Below, piece after piece: positions 16,339-24,557 of a stretch of 64,000 nt of DNA. A program made the translations under genes and the position numbers. Source of the DNA: Bin5 sp963662575 (GTDB lineage Bacteria; Chloroflexota; Anaerolineae; Caldilineales; Caldilineaceae); assembly GCA_963662575.1 (NCBI GenBank), contig OY759723.1, positions 620,001 to 684,000 of the forward strand, written 5' to 3'. Under the pieces are notes generated by a model that was not told the DNA's origin, made no database searches, and saw nothing but the letters and a program-made list of their open reading frames with translations. Every line of letters begins with the position of its first letter. Position 1 is the stretch's first letter.

Positions 16339-18132
16339 ATGGCGAAATCTTCGGTTTCACGTCGTGAGTTTATGAAGGGGGCGGCTGTTGTTGGCGGCGG
16401 GGTGCTGCTGGCCGGCTGTGCGACTGAACCGGCTGCGCCGGAGGCGGTGGCTGAGTCGGCGCCGATGGTGGCGATGACGGCGGAGGAGATTCTGACGCCG
16501 CTGGGGCTGATGCCGGGCTCGCCGGACCATGCGAAAGGCTGGACGACGGCGCTGCCGGACCCGCCCGAGGGGATGCCGCTGAATCCGCCGGTGACGGTTA
16601 CTTCGTTTACACGCACGGACGCGGATACACGCTTCCAGGGCGACGATGACATTTATGACAATATCAGTCTGCGCTATCACAGGGCGCTCTTCGGGATCGA
16701 TTATGAGATTCCCTGGACCTACGTGCGAGGCGAAGAGCTCGACCAGAAGATGAACCTGGCGCTGGCGGCCGGGGATATTCCAGAATTTATGCCGGGAATC
16801 GGGCTGTCGATATTCCAGGACATGGTAGCGGGCGACCTGGTGGCCGACATTACCGATGTCTACGAAGCGACGGCGCACCCGAAGTGGGTCATAGAGTCGC
16901 TGGCATGGGGCGATAACCAGTTGTGGTCCTTTGCCGAGGTGGACGGCCGCAAGTTGGCGTTCCCGAGGGTTGCCCAGGCCGGCCAAAATGAGCAGATCCT
17001 CTTCATCCGCGAAGACTGGCTGGAGAAGGTGGGCATGGATGCGCCGACGACGCTGGAGGAGATGGAGGCGGTGGCGGAGGCTTTCGTCACGAACGATCTG
17101 GGCGCGGGCCCGCCCGGCTCGACGGTTGGTGTGATGGCGTCGCGCGACCTGCAGAGCTGGTACGGCGGCCTGGGGCCGGTCTTCGGCGGATTTGGCGTGC
17201 TGCCCTCCTGGTACACCGAGGTAAGTACTTTCACCAAGGATGGGCAGGGCGGTCTGAAATTTGACGGCATCGATCCGGCGATGAAGGACGCTTTGACGTT
17301 AGTGCGCCGCTGGTACGAGAAGAGGATCCTGAGTCCCGACTTCTTCACGAAGGGTTACCAGGAGAACCGCACCGAGATCGAGGGCAATCGCGTGGGCATG
17401 AACTACACGCATCCCTGGGGCGGTGTGGTCGGCGGGGGAATGGGCAGCATGGCCAACGACCCTGAGGCTCGCTGGATCTGGATCGATGTGCCGGCAGGCC
17501 CGGTGCGCAAGGGCAAGAATTTCTACAGGCCGCTGCTGCAATCGGTCTTCCCCTTCCGTAAGGGCTTTGAACACGTGGACAAGGTGTTGAAGCAGGCGAA
17601 TCACGAGGCCGAGCTCGTGCTCAGTCCGGAACTGCGCTATCACGGATTTGAAGGCCACAACTACCAGTGGGTCGAAGGGGAGGACAGGGTTGAGGCGCTC
17701 TCGGGCGGCACGCACGGATACGGGCTTATCAGGACCCGCGGCGGCACCAATATCAGCCCGACGTCTAATATGAGGCGTATCCTGTGGGAGTTGAACTACA
17801 AGGAGACGGTGCCGCGCGAGGATTGGGACGCGATGATGGAGCTTAAGTTGGACGACCCGACGGGTCTGCAGACGATGCAGAACGAGGGCTGGCTGTTTCT
17901 GGCGGAGCATTCGCTGGCGGACACAATCCCCAACGAGTGGACCCCGGCGCCGACCGAACTGCAGAGGGAGAAGTGGAGCGGGCTGCAAAAGCTGACGGAT
18001 GAGACCTATTTCGGGATCATCACGGGCCAGGTCCCCGTGGACGCGTTCGACGAGTATGTGACGACGTGGAAGGCGCAGGGTGGGGATGAGATTTTGGCTG
18101 AGATCAACGAGTGGTGGGCGAACAAGCAGTAG
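16339..18132 (+). CDS. Sugar ABC transporter substrate-binding lipoprotein, Lpl/family-1 type (copy 1)
   Basis: Extracellular binding protein, 597 aa, of a CUT1-class importer. The N-terminus is a Tat lipoprotein signal: SRREFMKG with twin Arg 8-9, the hydrophobic AAVVGGGVLLAGC lipobox with Cys27, then an Ala/Glu/Pro linker. The mature part resembles LplA/YtcQ-like proteins (long, about 550-600 aa) that work with LplB- and YtcP-like permeases, which are found downstream. A GGGAGG ribosome site precedes the ATG. It is nearly the same length and sequence as the product of 18834-20627; differences are scattered, mostly in residues 100-180 and 360-430. Followed by a terminator-like hairpin at 18194. 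The ligand is likely an oligosaccharide, by family. Confidence 0.92.
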   Translation: MAKSSVSRREFMKGAAVVGGGVLLAGCATEPAAPEAVAESAPMVAMTAEEILTPLGLMPGSPDHAKGWTTALPDPPEGMPLNPPVTVTSFTRTDADTRFQGDDDIYDNISLRYHRALFGIDYEIPWTYVRGEELDQKMNLALAAGDIPEFMPGIGLSIFQDMVAGDLVADITDVYEATAHPKWVIESLAWGDNQLWSFAEVDGRKLAFPRVAQAGQNEQILFIREDWLEKVGMDAPTTLEEMEAVAEAFVTNDLGAGPPGSTVGVMASRDLQSWYGGLGPVFGGFGVLPSWYTEVSTFTKDGQGGLKFDGIDPAMKDALTLVRRWYEKRILSPDFFTKGYQENRTEIEGNRVGMNYTHPWGGVVGGGMGSMANDPEARWIWIDVPAGPVRKGKNFYRPLLQSVFPFRKGFEHVDKVLKQANHEAELVLSPELRYHGFEGHNYQWVEGEDRVEALSGGTHGYGLIRTRGGTNISPTSNMRRILWELNYKETVPREDWDAMMELKLDDPTGLQTMQNEGWLFLAEHSLADTIPNEWTPAPTELQREKWSGLQKLTDETYFGIITGQVPVDAFDEYVTTWKAQGGDEILAEINEWWANKQ

Positions 18133-18193
18133 TCAGAACTGCAGTGGTCGGTGGTCAGTGGTTGGTGATCAGTGGTAAGAACTGAGGTTGCCC

Positions 18194-18230
18194 AGTGGGT
18201 AGTGGGGATGCACCCGCTACCCACTTTTTT
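18194..18230 (+). terminator. Rho-independent terminator after copy 1
   Basis: A 9-bp stem AGTGGGTAG / CTACCCACT with a 14-nt loop, followed directly by five Ts. It is related to the hairpin at 20646: the loops are alike, and one base pair in the stem has switched from G-C to A-T. Confidence 0.8.
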
Positions 18231-18419
18231 GTGCACGCAGTTTTTCGGGCGATGGCCGAGACTGTCCTCAGGTTGTTTTGTGAAGAGCCAGGGGAGGGTG
18301 CAGTCTACGATTGGGGTCGAAATCGTCTGGAGGGGAATTCGTGTCGGCGATGGTTAAAGTTGGTTGCCGGCTTTGGGAGAGGAACAGGGCAGGCACAAGG
18401 CCTGCCCCTACCGGACCGT

Positions 18420-18580
18420 TTGGGGGGGAATACTGTTGGCTAGACACGTTGCTGGGGAAGATTGAGCACGGTGGCGAGCAAGGGCGGGGCGTTGCGGGGG
18501 CGCAGCCCCTGCACAAGGGAGGGCCGAAGGGCCGACCGCCCAAATGCAGTGATCAGTGGTTAGTGGTCAGTCGTCAGCGA
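18420..18580. repeat. Dispersed GC-rich repeat hairpin block
   Basis: Contains the about 55-bp core that begins GGCGTTGCGGGGGCGCAG and ends GACCGCCCA (about 18488-18542). The core is preceded by a TTGGCTAGACAC-type lead and followed by GTGATCAGTGG heptamer-type repeats. The same core is at about 39351, 39525, 59911 and 62067. The inner stem-loop here is GGCC-GAAG-GGCC. Together with the neighbouring spacer it fills the 558 bp between copy 1 and the promoter of copy 2; there is no gene. Confidence 0.75.
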
Positions 18581-18690
18581 CTGGGCAATCAGTTGAGGAT
18601 GGATGTGAGGACTGGACTTGGCTAAGTCGTTGCCTGGGGTACGCGAAAGTCTATCCCGGTATTGGGCTGCATGCTCCGGGCGAAACGTGT

Positions 18691-18719
18691 TTGACAGTGG
18701 TGGGGAGGCGTGCTATAGT
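18691..18719 (+). promoter_or_regulatory. Sigma-70-type promoter of the second binding-protein gene
   Basis: TTGACA at 18691-18696, a 17-bp spacer and TATAGT at 18714-18719, one base better than the matching promoter at 16196. The leader to the start codon is conserved between the two copies, including the GGGAGGAATGCACT ribosome-site context. Confidence 0.78.
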
Positions 18720-18833
18720 CGCGGGGTAGTTGCCTCACTGTTTTGTCCACTTTAATTGACCAGCGCGATAGATTGATACAGTACAGTTTTATACAGAAGA
18801 GATAGCGGCATTGCGCCGAGGGAGGAATGCACT

Positions 18834-20627
18834 ATGGCGAAATCTTCAGTTTCACGTCGTGAATTTATGAAGGGGGCGGCTGTTGTTGGCGGCGGGGTGC
18901 TGCTGGCCGGCTGTGCGTCGGAACCTGCGCCGGCGGAGGAGGCGGTGGCTGAGTCGGCGCCGATGGTGTCGATGACGGCGGAGGAGATCCTGACGCCGCT
19001 GGGGCTGATGCCGGGGTCGCCGGACCATGCGAAAGGCTGGACGACGGAGCTGCCGGACGTGCCGGATGGGATGCCGCTGAATCCGCCGGTGACGATCTCT
19101 TCTTTTACACGGACGGACGCGGATACGCGCTTCCAGGGCGACGACGATATTTACGACAATATCAGCCTGCGCTATATCAAGGCGCTGTTCGGCATCGAGT
19201 ACGATATCCCTTGGACGTATGTGCAGGGCGAGGAACGCGACCAGAAGATGAACCTGGCGATGGCGGCCGGCGATATTCCGGAGCTGATGCCGGGAATCGG
19301 GCTGGCGATGTTCCAGGACATGGTGGCGGGCGACCTGGTGGCGGACATTACGGATGTCTACGAGGCGACTGCGCACCCGAAGTGGGTCAAAGAGTCGCAG
19401 GAGTGGGGCGATCATCAGCTGTGGGCCTACGCGGAGGTGGACGGCCGTAAGATGGCGTTCCCGAGCATTGCCCAGGCGGGCCAGGATGAGCAGATTCTTT
19501 TCATCCGCACGGACTGGCTGGACAAGGTGGGCATGGATGTGCCGACGACGCTGGAGGAGATGGAGGCGGTGGCGGAGGCTTTCGTCACGAACGATTTGGG
19601 CGCGGGCCCGCCCGGCTCGACGGTCGGCGTGATGGCGTCGCGTGATCTGCAGAGCTGGTACGGCGGCCTGGGACCGGTCTTCGGCGGCTTTGGCGTGCTG
19701 CCTTCGTGGTATACGAGCGTGAGCACGTTCACGAAGGACGGGCAGGGCGGTCTGAAGTTCGACGGCATCGATCCGGCGATGAAGGACGCTTTGACTCTAG
19801 TGCGCCGCTGGTACGAGAAGAAGATTCTGAGCCCCGACTTTTTCACGAAGGGCTACCAGGAGAACCGCACCGAGGTCGAGGGCAACCGCGTGGGCATGAA
19901 CTACACGCATCCCTGGGGCGGTGTGGTGGCCGGGGCGATTGGCAGCATGGCGAACGACCCTGAGGCAACCTGGGACTGGTTCGACGTGCCGGCAGGGCCG
20001 GTGCGCAAGGGCAAGAACTATTTCAGCCCGCTGCGCACAGGCGTGTTCCCGTTCCGCAAGGGTTCCGAAAACATCGACAAGATCCTGAAGCAGGCGAACT
20101 TCGAGGCGGAGATCGTGTTGAGCCCGCAGCGGCGCTATCACGGTTTTGAAGGGCACAACTATGATTGGGTCGAGGGTGAGGACAGGGTTGTGCCTCAGTC
20201 GGGCGGCACGCATGGGTACGGCATCATCAATACGCGCGGTGGCGCCAACATCAGCCCGACCTCGAACATGAACAATATTCAGTGGAAGCTGAACTATAAG
20301 GAGACGGTGCCGCGCGGCGAGTGGGACGCGATGATGGAGCTGCTGCTGGACGACCCGACGGGTCTGCAGACGATGCAGGACGAGGGCTGGCTGTTCCTGG
20401 CGGAGCATTCGCTTGAGGACACGATTCGCAACGAATGGAACGCGGCGCCGACGGAGCTGCAGAAAGAGAAGTGGACGCAGCTGCAGACGCTGACGGATGA
20501 GACGTACTTCGCGATCATCACCGGCCAGATCCCCGTGGACGCGTTCGACGAGTATGTGACGACGTGGCTTGCGCAGGGCGGCGAGGAGGTCGTGGCTGAG
20601 ATTAACGAGTGGTGGGCGGCAAAATAG
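18834..20627 (+). CDS. Sugar ABC transporter substrate-binding lipoprotein, Lpl/family-1 type (copy 2)
   Basis: Paralogue of the 16339 gene, 597 aa, with the same Tat signal (SRREFMKG), lipobox (LLAGC, Cys27) and overall sequence. It is the copy adjoining the permease genes, so it is probably the original partner. Substitutions relative to copy 1 cluster in the region that should form the ligand pocket (for example around residues 120-170 and 370-430), which would suit two binding proteins feeding one importer with different but related sugars; that is inference. A hairpin with a T-run (20646-20683) separates it from the permease start by only a few bases and would lower permease expression. 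Confidence 0.92.
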   Translation: MAKSSVSRREFMKGAAVVGGGVLLAGCASEPAPAEEAVAESAPMVSMTAEEILTPLGLMPGSPDHAKGWTTELPDVPDGMPLNPPVTISSFTRTDADTRFQGDDDIYDNISLRYIKALFGIEYDIPWTYVQGEERDQKMNLAMAAGDIPELMPGIGLAMFQDMVAGDLVADITDVYEATAHPKWVKESQEWGDHQLWAYAEVDGRKMAFPSIAQAGQDEQILFIRTDWLDKVGMDVPTTLEEMEAVAEAFVTNDLGAGPPGSTVGVMASRDLQSWYGGLGPVFGGFGVLPSWYTSVSTFTKDGQGGLKFDGIDPAMKDALTLVRRWYEKKILSPDFFTKGYQENRTEVEGNRVGMNYTHPWGGVVAGAIGSMANDPEATWDWFDVPAGPVRKGKNYFSPLRTGVFPFRKGSENIDKILKQANFEAEIVLSPQRRYHGFEGHNYDWVEGEDRVVPQSGGTHGYGIINTRGGANISPTSNMNNIQWKLNYKETVPRGEWDAMMELLLDDPTGLQTMQDEGWLFLAEHSLEDTIRNEWNAAPTELQKEKWTQLQTLTDETYFAIITGQIPVDAFDEYVTTWLAQGGEEVVAEINEWWAAK

Positions 20628-20645
20628 TGGTGAGTGGATAGTGAT

Positions 20646-20683
20646 AGTGGATAGTGGGGAGATGCCTGCTATCCACTTTTTTT
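20646..20683 (+). terminator. Terminator/attenuator hairpin between binding protein and permease
   Basis: A 9-bp stem AGTGGATAG / CTATCCACT, 14-nt loop, then seven Ts ending four bases before the permease start codon. Leaky termination here would give the usual excess of binding protein over membrane components. Confidence 0.78.
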
Positions 20684-20686
20684 ATT

Positions 20687-21637
20687 ATGCAAGCATTGTC
20701 TCCGGTTGTAGATGATCTGAAGGAACAGGCCTCGAGGTTTGTTCGCTATCTGCCGCGGTTGTGGCCGCTGTACGTGATGGTGATCCCGGCGTTGATCCAT
20801 TTGGTGCTGTTGAGCTATTACCCGATGTACGGGATCCGGATCGCGTTCCAGGAGTACAAGCCGGCGCTGGGCTTTGACAAGTCGCCGTGGGTGGGGTTGA
20901 AGCAGTTTCAGTTGATGCTGGAAAACCCCTCTTTCTGGAAGATTTTTCGCAATACGATCGTGATCGCGACCTCGAAGATTGTGACGCTGCAGTTCTGCGC
21001 GGTAATTCTGGCGCTGCTGCTGAACGAGGTGCGGAAGCTGTTCTACAAGCGGAGCGTGCAGAGCCTGGTGTATCTGCCTTACTTTTTGTCGTGGATTGTG
21101 CTGGGCGGGATCATGCTGGAGATGCTGGGCTCAAGCGGTGTGGTGAACCAGTTGCTGCAGCTGTGGGGGGTGGAGCAGCCGATCATCTTTTTGGGCAACA
21201 ACCGGACTTTTGTGCCGGCTCTGGTCTTGAGCCATTTGTGGCAGCAGGTGGGGTGGGCGACGATTCTGTATTTGGCGGCACTGACGAGTATCGACCCGCA
21301 GCTGTTGGAGGCGGCGGCTATTGACGGGGCGGGGCGGTTCCAGCGCGTGCTGTATATCATTCTGCCGGGCATTTTGCCGACGCTGCTGCTGGTGCTGTGC
21401 CTGGACTTCGGGTTGCTCTTTAATGCGGCCGGTTTCGACCAGGTGCTGAACCTCTATAACCCGGCGGTCTATTCGACGGGCGATATTCTGGACACGTGGA
21501 TCTACCGCGAGGGTTTGCTGGGCGCGCGTTTCAGTCTGGCGACGGCGGTGGGCCTGGTGCGTTCGGTGCTGGGGCTGATTTTGATTGTGATCAGCTTGCG
21601 GCTGATCGCCCGCTTCACCGACTATCAGCTTTACTAG
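20687..21637 (+). CDS. ABC transporter permease, LplB/YteP-like (CUT1)
   Basis: Inner-membrane permease, 316 aa from the ATG at 20687 (an in-frame ATG at 20654 lies inside the terminator hairpin and is less likely). Family hallmark near the N-terminus: PALIHLVLLSYYPMYGIRIAFQEYKP, followed by WVGLKQF. About six transmembrane segments. The EAA loop LLEAAAIDGAGRFQRVLYIILPGI is at about 206-229. The C-terminal tail SLRLIARFTDYQLY is typical of this subfamily. It forms a heterodimer with the next gene's product. The ATPase is not encoded here; CUT1 importers often share a distant MsiK-type ATPase. Confidence 0.92.
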   Translation: MQALSPVVDDLKEQASRFVRYLPRLWPLYVMVIPALIHLVLLSYYPMYGIRIAFQEYKPALGFDKSPWVGLKQFQLMLENPSFWKIFRNTIVIATSKIVTLQFCAVILALLLNEVRKLFYKRSVQSLVYLPYFLSWIVLGGIMLEMLGSSGVVNQLLQLWGVEQPIIFLGNNRTFVPALVLSHLWQQVGWATILYLAALTSIDPQLLEAAAIDGAGRFQRVLYIILPGILPTLLLVLCLDFGLLFNAAGFDQVLNLYNPAVYSTGDILDTWIYREGLLGARFSLATAVGLVRSVLGLILIVISLRLIARFTDYQLY

Positions 21638-21688
21638 AGAAAGGCAGTGATCAGTGGTCAGTGGTCAGTGGTTAGATAGGGAACCGCG

Positions 21689-22576
21689 ATGAACAGGTCC
21701 GAATACAGGGGCATCTGGTCAAGAACGTTTGATGTCTTTAATTATCTTTTCCTGCTGCTGCTGGGGCTGTCTTGTATTATACCTTTGATTCATTTGCTGG
21801 CGCTTTCGTTCAGCGACCGGGCGGCGGCGACGGGCGGGTTGGTGACGCTGTGGCCGGTGCGTCCGACGGCGATCACGTATGAGAAGGTGCTGGAGGCGGG
21901 CGTCTTTTTGAACGCCTTCTGGATTTCGGTGATACGGACTGTGATTGGAACGACGCTGCAGATGACCCTGATCGTCCTGATCTCGTTCCCGCTGTCGAAG
22001 GGCAAGGATGAGATGCCATTTCGGAACATCATCATGGGCTCGGTGGTGTTCGCTTATCTGTTTAACGGCGGGCTGATTCCGTGGTTCCTGGTGATTCGCA
22101 AGCTGGGCATGTTGAACACGGTTTGGGCGTTGATCGTCCCGCAGGCGCTGCCGCTGTGGAACGTGATTCTGATGATGAACTTCTTCCGGCGGGTGCCGAA
22201 GGAGCTGGAGGAGGCCTCGATTATCGACGGGGCCACGTACTGGCAGATCCTGCTGCACGTCTATCTGCCGATCTCGATTCCGGCGCTGGCGACGCTGACG
22301 CTGTTCGGCGCGGTCGGTCATTGGAACGCGTGGTTCGACGGCATGATTTTGATTGCGGACCGGGATTTGATCCCCTTGCAGACGTTTTTGCGCACGGTGG
22401 TTGTGAAGATGGACATGAACGAGTTCATGCGCAACCCTGAGGATTTCGACATGTTCTCGGACCGCTCGCTGCGGGCGGCGCAGACGCTGGTGACGGTTGT
22501 CCCCATTCTGATTGTATACCCCTTTTTGCAACGCTTTTTTGTCAGCGGCATCACGCTCGGCGCCCTGAAGGGCTGA
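21689..22576 (+). CDS. ABC transporter permease, LplC/YtcP-like (CUT1)
   Basis: Second membrane component, 295 aa. Starts MNRSEYRGIWSRTFDVFNYLFL, followed by the first transmembrane helix and SCIIPLIHLLALSFSD, a standard LplC/YtcP opening. The EAA loop PKELEEASIIDGATYWQILLHVYLPIS is at about 169-195, and the C-terminus PFLQRFFVSGITLGALKG is near-invariant in the family. It is separated from the first permease by 51 bp that contain AGTGGTC-type heptamer repeats, and from the chaperonin-like gene by 3 bp. Confidence 0.93.
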   Translation: MNRSEYRGIWSRTFDVFNYLFLLLLGLSCIIPLIHLLALSFSDRAAATGGLVTLWPVRPTAITYEKVLEAGVFLNAFWISVIRTVIGTTLQMTLIVLISFPLSKGKDEMPFRNIIMGSVVFAYLFNGGLIPWFLVIRKLGMLNTVWALIVPQALPLWNVILMMNFFRRVPKELEEASIIDGATYWQILLHVYLPISIPALATLTLFGAVGHWNAWFDGMILIADRDLIPLQTFLRTVVVKMDMNEFMRNPEDFDMFSDRSLRAAQTLVTVVPILIVYPFLQRFFVSGITLGALKG

Positions 22577-22579
22577 GCC

Positions 22580-24232
22580 ATGTCGACACGTTCGCGGTCC
22601 TCTGCGGGCGGCTCTGCCGCGCAAACGTATAGGGTGCCGACTGTTGTGTTCGGGGCGGAGTGCCGCGAGCCGATGCGGCGCGGGTTCGACACGCTGGCGC
22701 GGCTGTTGTCGTTGACGCTGGGCCCGCTGGGCGGAAATATCGTGAGCCAGCGGGTGAACACGTCGGGATTTGAGCCGCTGGACGACGGCGCGACGATCGC
22801 GCGGCGCTTTACGGATTTGCCGGACCGCGTGGAGAACGCGGGCGCGATGATGATGAGGCACATTGTGTGGCATATGCGCGAGCGGTTCGGCGATGGAAGT
22901 GTGACGGCGGCGGTGCTGGCGCGGGGCATTGCGCGTGAACTGCACCGTCTGATCGCGGGTGGCGCGGATCCGGTCCTGTTGCAGCGCGGGCTTGAGAAGG
23001 GCGCGGCGGCGGCGGTTGGCGCGCTGGACGAGATGTCGATCCCGCTGACGGAGCCGGAGCATGTGGCGGGCCTGGCCAAATCGGTTGTCGATGACCCCCA
23101 GGTCGCACAGCTGTTGGGGGAGATGATCGACATATTGGGGCCGTATGGGAACATCCTGATCCAGCCTGGCTACGGGCTTGGCCACGAGTACGGCTTTCGC
23201 GAGGGGTCGCGCTTCCCCGGCGAGTATGTGTCGCGTTTTCTGCTGAGCGACCGTTTCCGACACATCGCGGCGCTGGACGAACCGCATGTGGTGGTGGCCG
23301 ATTTCCATTTCGAGGAGCCGGGCCATGTGCTGCATTTGCTGGAGCTGGTGAGGCAGGCGGGTGGGGATAAGCTTTTCATCATCTGCAAGAATATGTGGGA
23401 GAAGGCGATCGATGCGCTGGTCGTCAGTAACGCGCGCGGCCCGATTACAACTTACGCGGCTACGATCAAGCCGTTCGAGGACCTGCGTAGGGATATGATG
23501 CGCGATTTTGCGCTGCTTACGGGCGCCAGTTTTATCACGGACGTGGCCGGCATGGGGCCGCAGGACCTTACGGCCGATGACCTTGGGCGGGCCGAGCGGC
23601 TGGTGGCGACGGGGGAGTATGTGTCGTTGATCGGCGGCGGCGGGGATGTGCAGGCGGTGGATGCGCATATCGACGCGCTGCAGAGCCGGCTGGCGCTGGT
23701 GGAAGAGCGGGAGGAGAGAGAGTTGCTGCGTGAGCGCATCGGTCGGCTGCAGGGCGGGATCGGTGAGCTGCGCGTGGGTGCGTATACGGAGAGCGAGCGC
23801 AATGCGCTGGTGGAAAGGGCGGCGCATGCGGTGAAGGTTGTGCAGGTGGGGCTGGAGGGCGGCGTCGTGCCGGGCGGGGGCGCGGCTTATCTGGCGGCGG
23901 TCCCGGCGGTGGAGGCGGCGGCGACGGGTCATTCGGAGGAGGCGATGGCGATGCGGGCGCTGGCGCGGGCGTTGGAGGAGCCGGCGGGTACGATTGCGGC
24001 CAATTCGGATGCTCATCCACCGCTGGTTGTTAACGCTTGCCGCGAGCGGGGGCCGGGGTACGGCTATGAGGTCGGGCAGGGATGCGTGCGCGATATGATG
24101 GAGGCGGGCGTGGTGGACCCGACGCTGGTGGTGAAGGCGGCGTTGGAACAGGCGGCGAGCGGCGCGGCGATGCTCATCTCCGCCGAAGCGCTTGTGCTGC
24201 AGCGCACGCCGCCGCAGAGTTATCAGCCGTAA
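22580..24232 (+). CDS. Divergent GroEL/Cpn60-like chaperonin in a sugar-importer operon
   Basis: 550 aa with group I chaperonin structure along its full length. LTLGPLGGNIV (46-55) matches the LGPKGRNVV phosphate loop, ERFGDGSVTAAVLARG (101-116) matches GDGTTTATVLA with Asp105 kept, and GLEGGVVPGGGAAYL near 427-441 matches the EEGVVPGGG block. The block ahead of it (ALVERAAHAVKVVQV) does not show the catalytic Asp expected in RVEDALHAT. Spaced 3 bp from the permease gene, so it is in the same operon. It is clearly not the housekeeping GroEL (no groES, divergent). It may help fold an importer component or have lost foldase activity. Family assignment is firm; function is open. Confidence 0.85.
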   Translation: MSTRSRSSAGGSAAQTYRVPTVVFGAECREPMRRGFDTLARLLSLTLGPLGGNIVSQRVNTSGFEPLDDGATIARRFTDLPDRVENAGAMMMRHIVWHMRERFGDGSVTAAVLARGIARELHRLIAGGADPVLLQRGLEKGAAAAVGALDEMSIPLTEPEHVAGLAKSVVDDPQVAQLLGEMIDILGPYGNILIQPGYGLGHEYGFREGSRFPGEYVSRFLLSDRFRHIAALDEPHVVVADFHFEEPGHVLHLLELVRQAGGDKLFIICKNMWEKAIDALVVSNARGPITTYAATIKPFEDLRRDMMRDFALLTGASFITDVAGMGPQDLTADDLGRAERLVATGEYVSLIGGGGDVQAVDAHIDALQSRLALVEEREERELLRERIGRLQGGIGELRVGAYTESERNALVERAAHAVKVVQVGLEGGVVPGGGAAYLAAVPAVEAAATGHSEEAMAMRALARALEEPAGTIAANSDAHPPLVVNACRERGPGYGYEVGQGCVRDMMEAGVVDPTLVVKAALEQAASGAAMLISAEALVLQRTPPQSYQP

Positions 24233-24353
24233 CTGCAGTTTCTAGTTTTCAGTTTTCAGTTTTTAGTGACACCTGTCTTGCGGGGTGGATCATTCAAGTA
24301 TTGGATGGCGAAGGGTAGTTAGAAGTGGTTCGGGGCGGCGGGGGATGTGAAGG

Positions 24354-24495
24354 TTAGAAGCTGAAGAGTTCGGGCCAGAAGGCGCCTTGGAATTTGTCGC
24401 CGAAATTTTTGCCGAGGCGCTGCATTTCCTGGGCGCATTGGTGGTTGTCGGCCTGGATGTGGATAGCGCGGCGGTACAGGCGGTGGGGAAAGCAC
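24354..24495 (-). pseudogene. Fragment of a phytanoyl-CoA dioxygenase gene, 3' end
   Basis: About 140 bp closely match the end of the intact gene at 33139. The stop codon and C-terminal LFSF-type end are present, followed by the QRLGKNFGDKFQGAF equivalents. Relative to the intact copy a 36-bp piece is missing between two GTCGGC hexamers, as expected for slippage between direct repeats. Upstream homology ends abruptly, so only the tail of the gene was ever copied or has survived. Confidence 0.75.
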
Positions 24496-24557
24496 CGGTT
24501 TTTGCGCGTGCGCCGGGGGAGACGTATTGGCCGTGAGCGGGGTGCTGCGTACTGGTC

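Noticed and set aside
21719..24016. 765-residue open frame on the minus strand
   Set aside because: It is the reverse shadow of the second permease and the chaperonin-like gene; the translation is Arg/His/Gln-rich with no domain, as expected from GC-rich codons read backwards.
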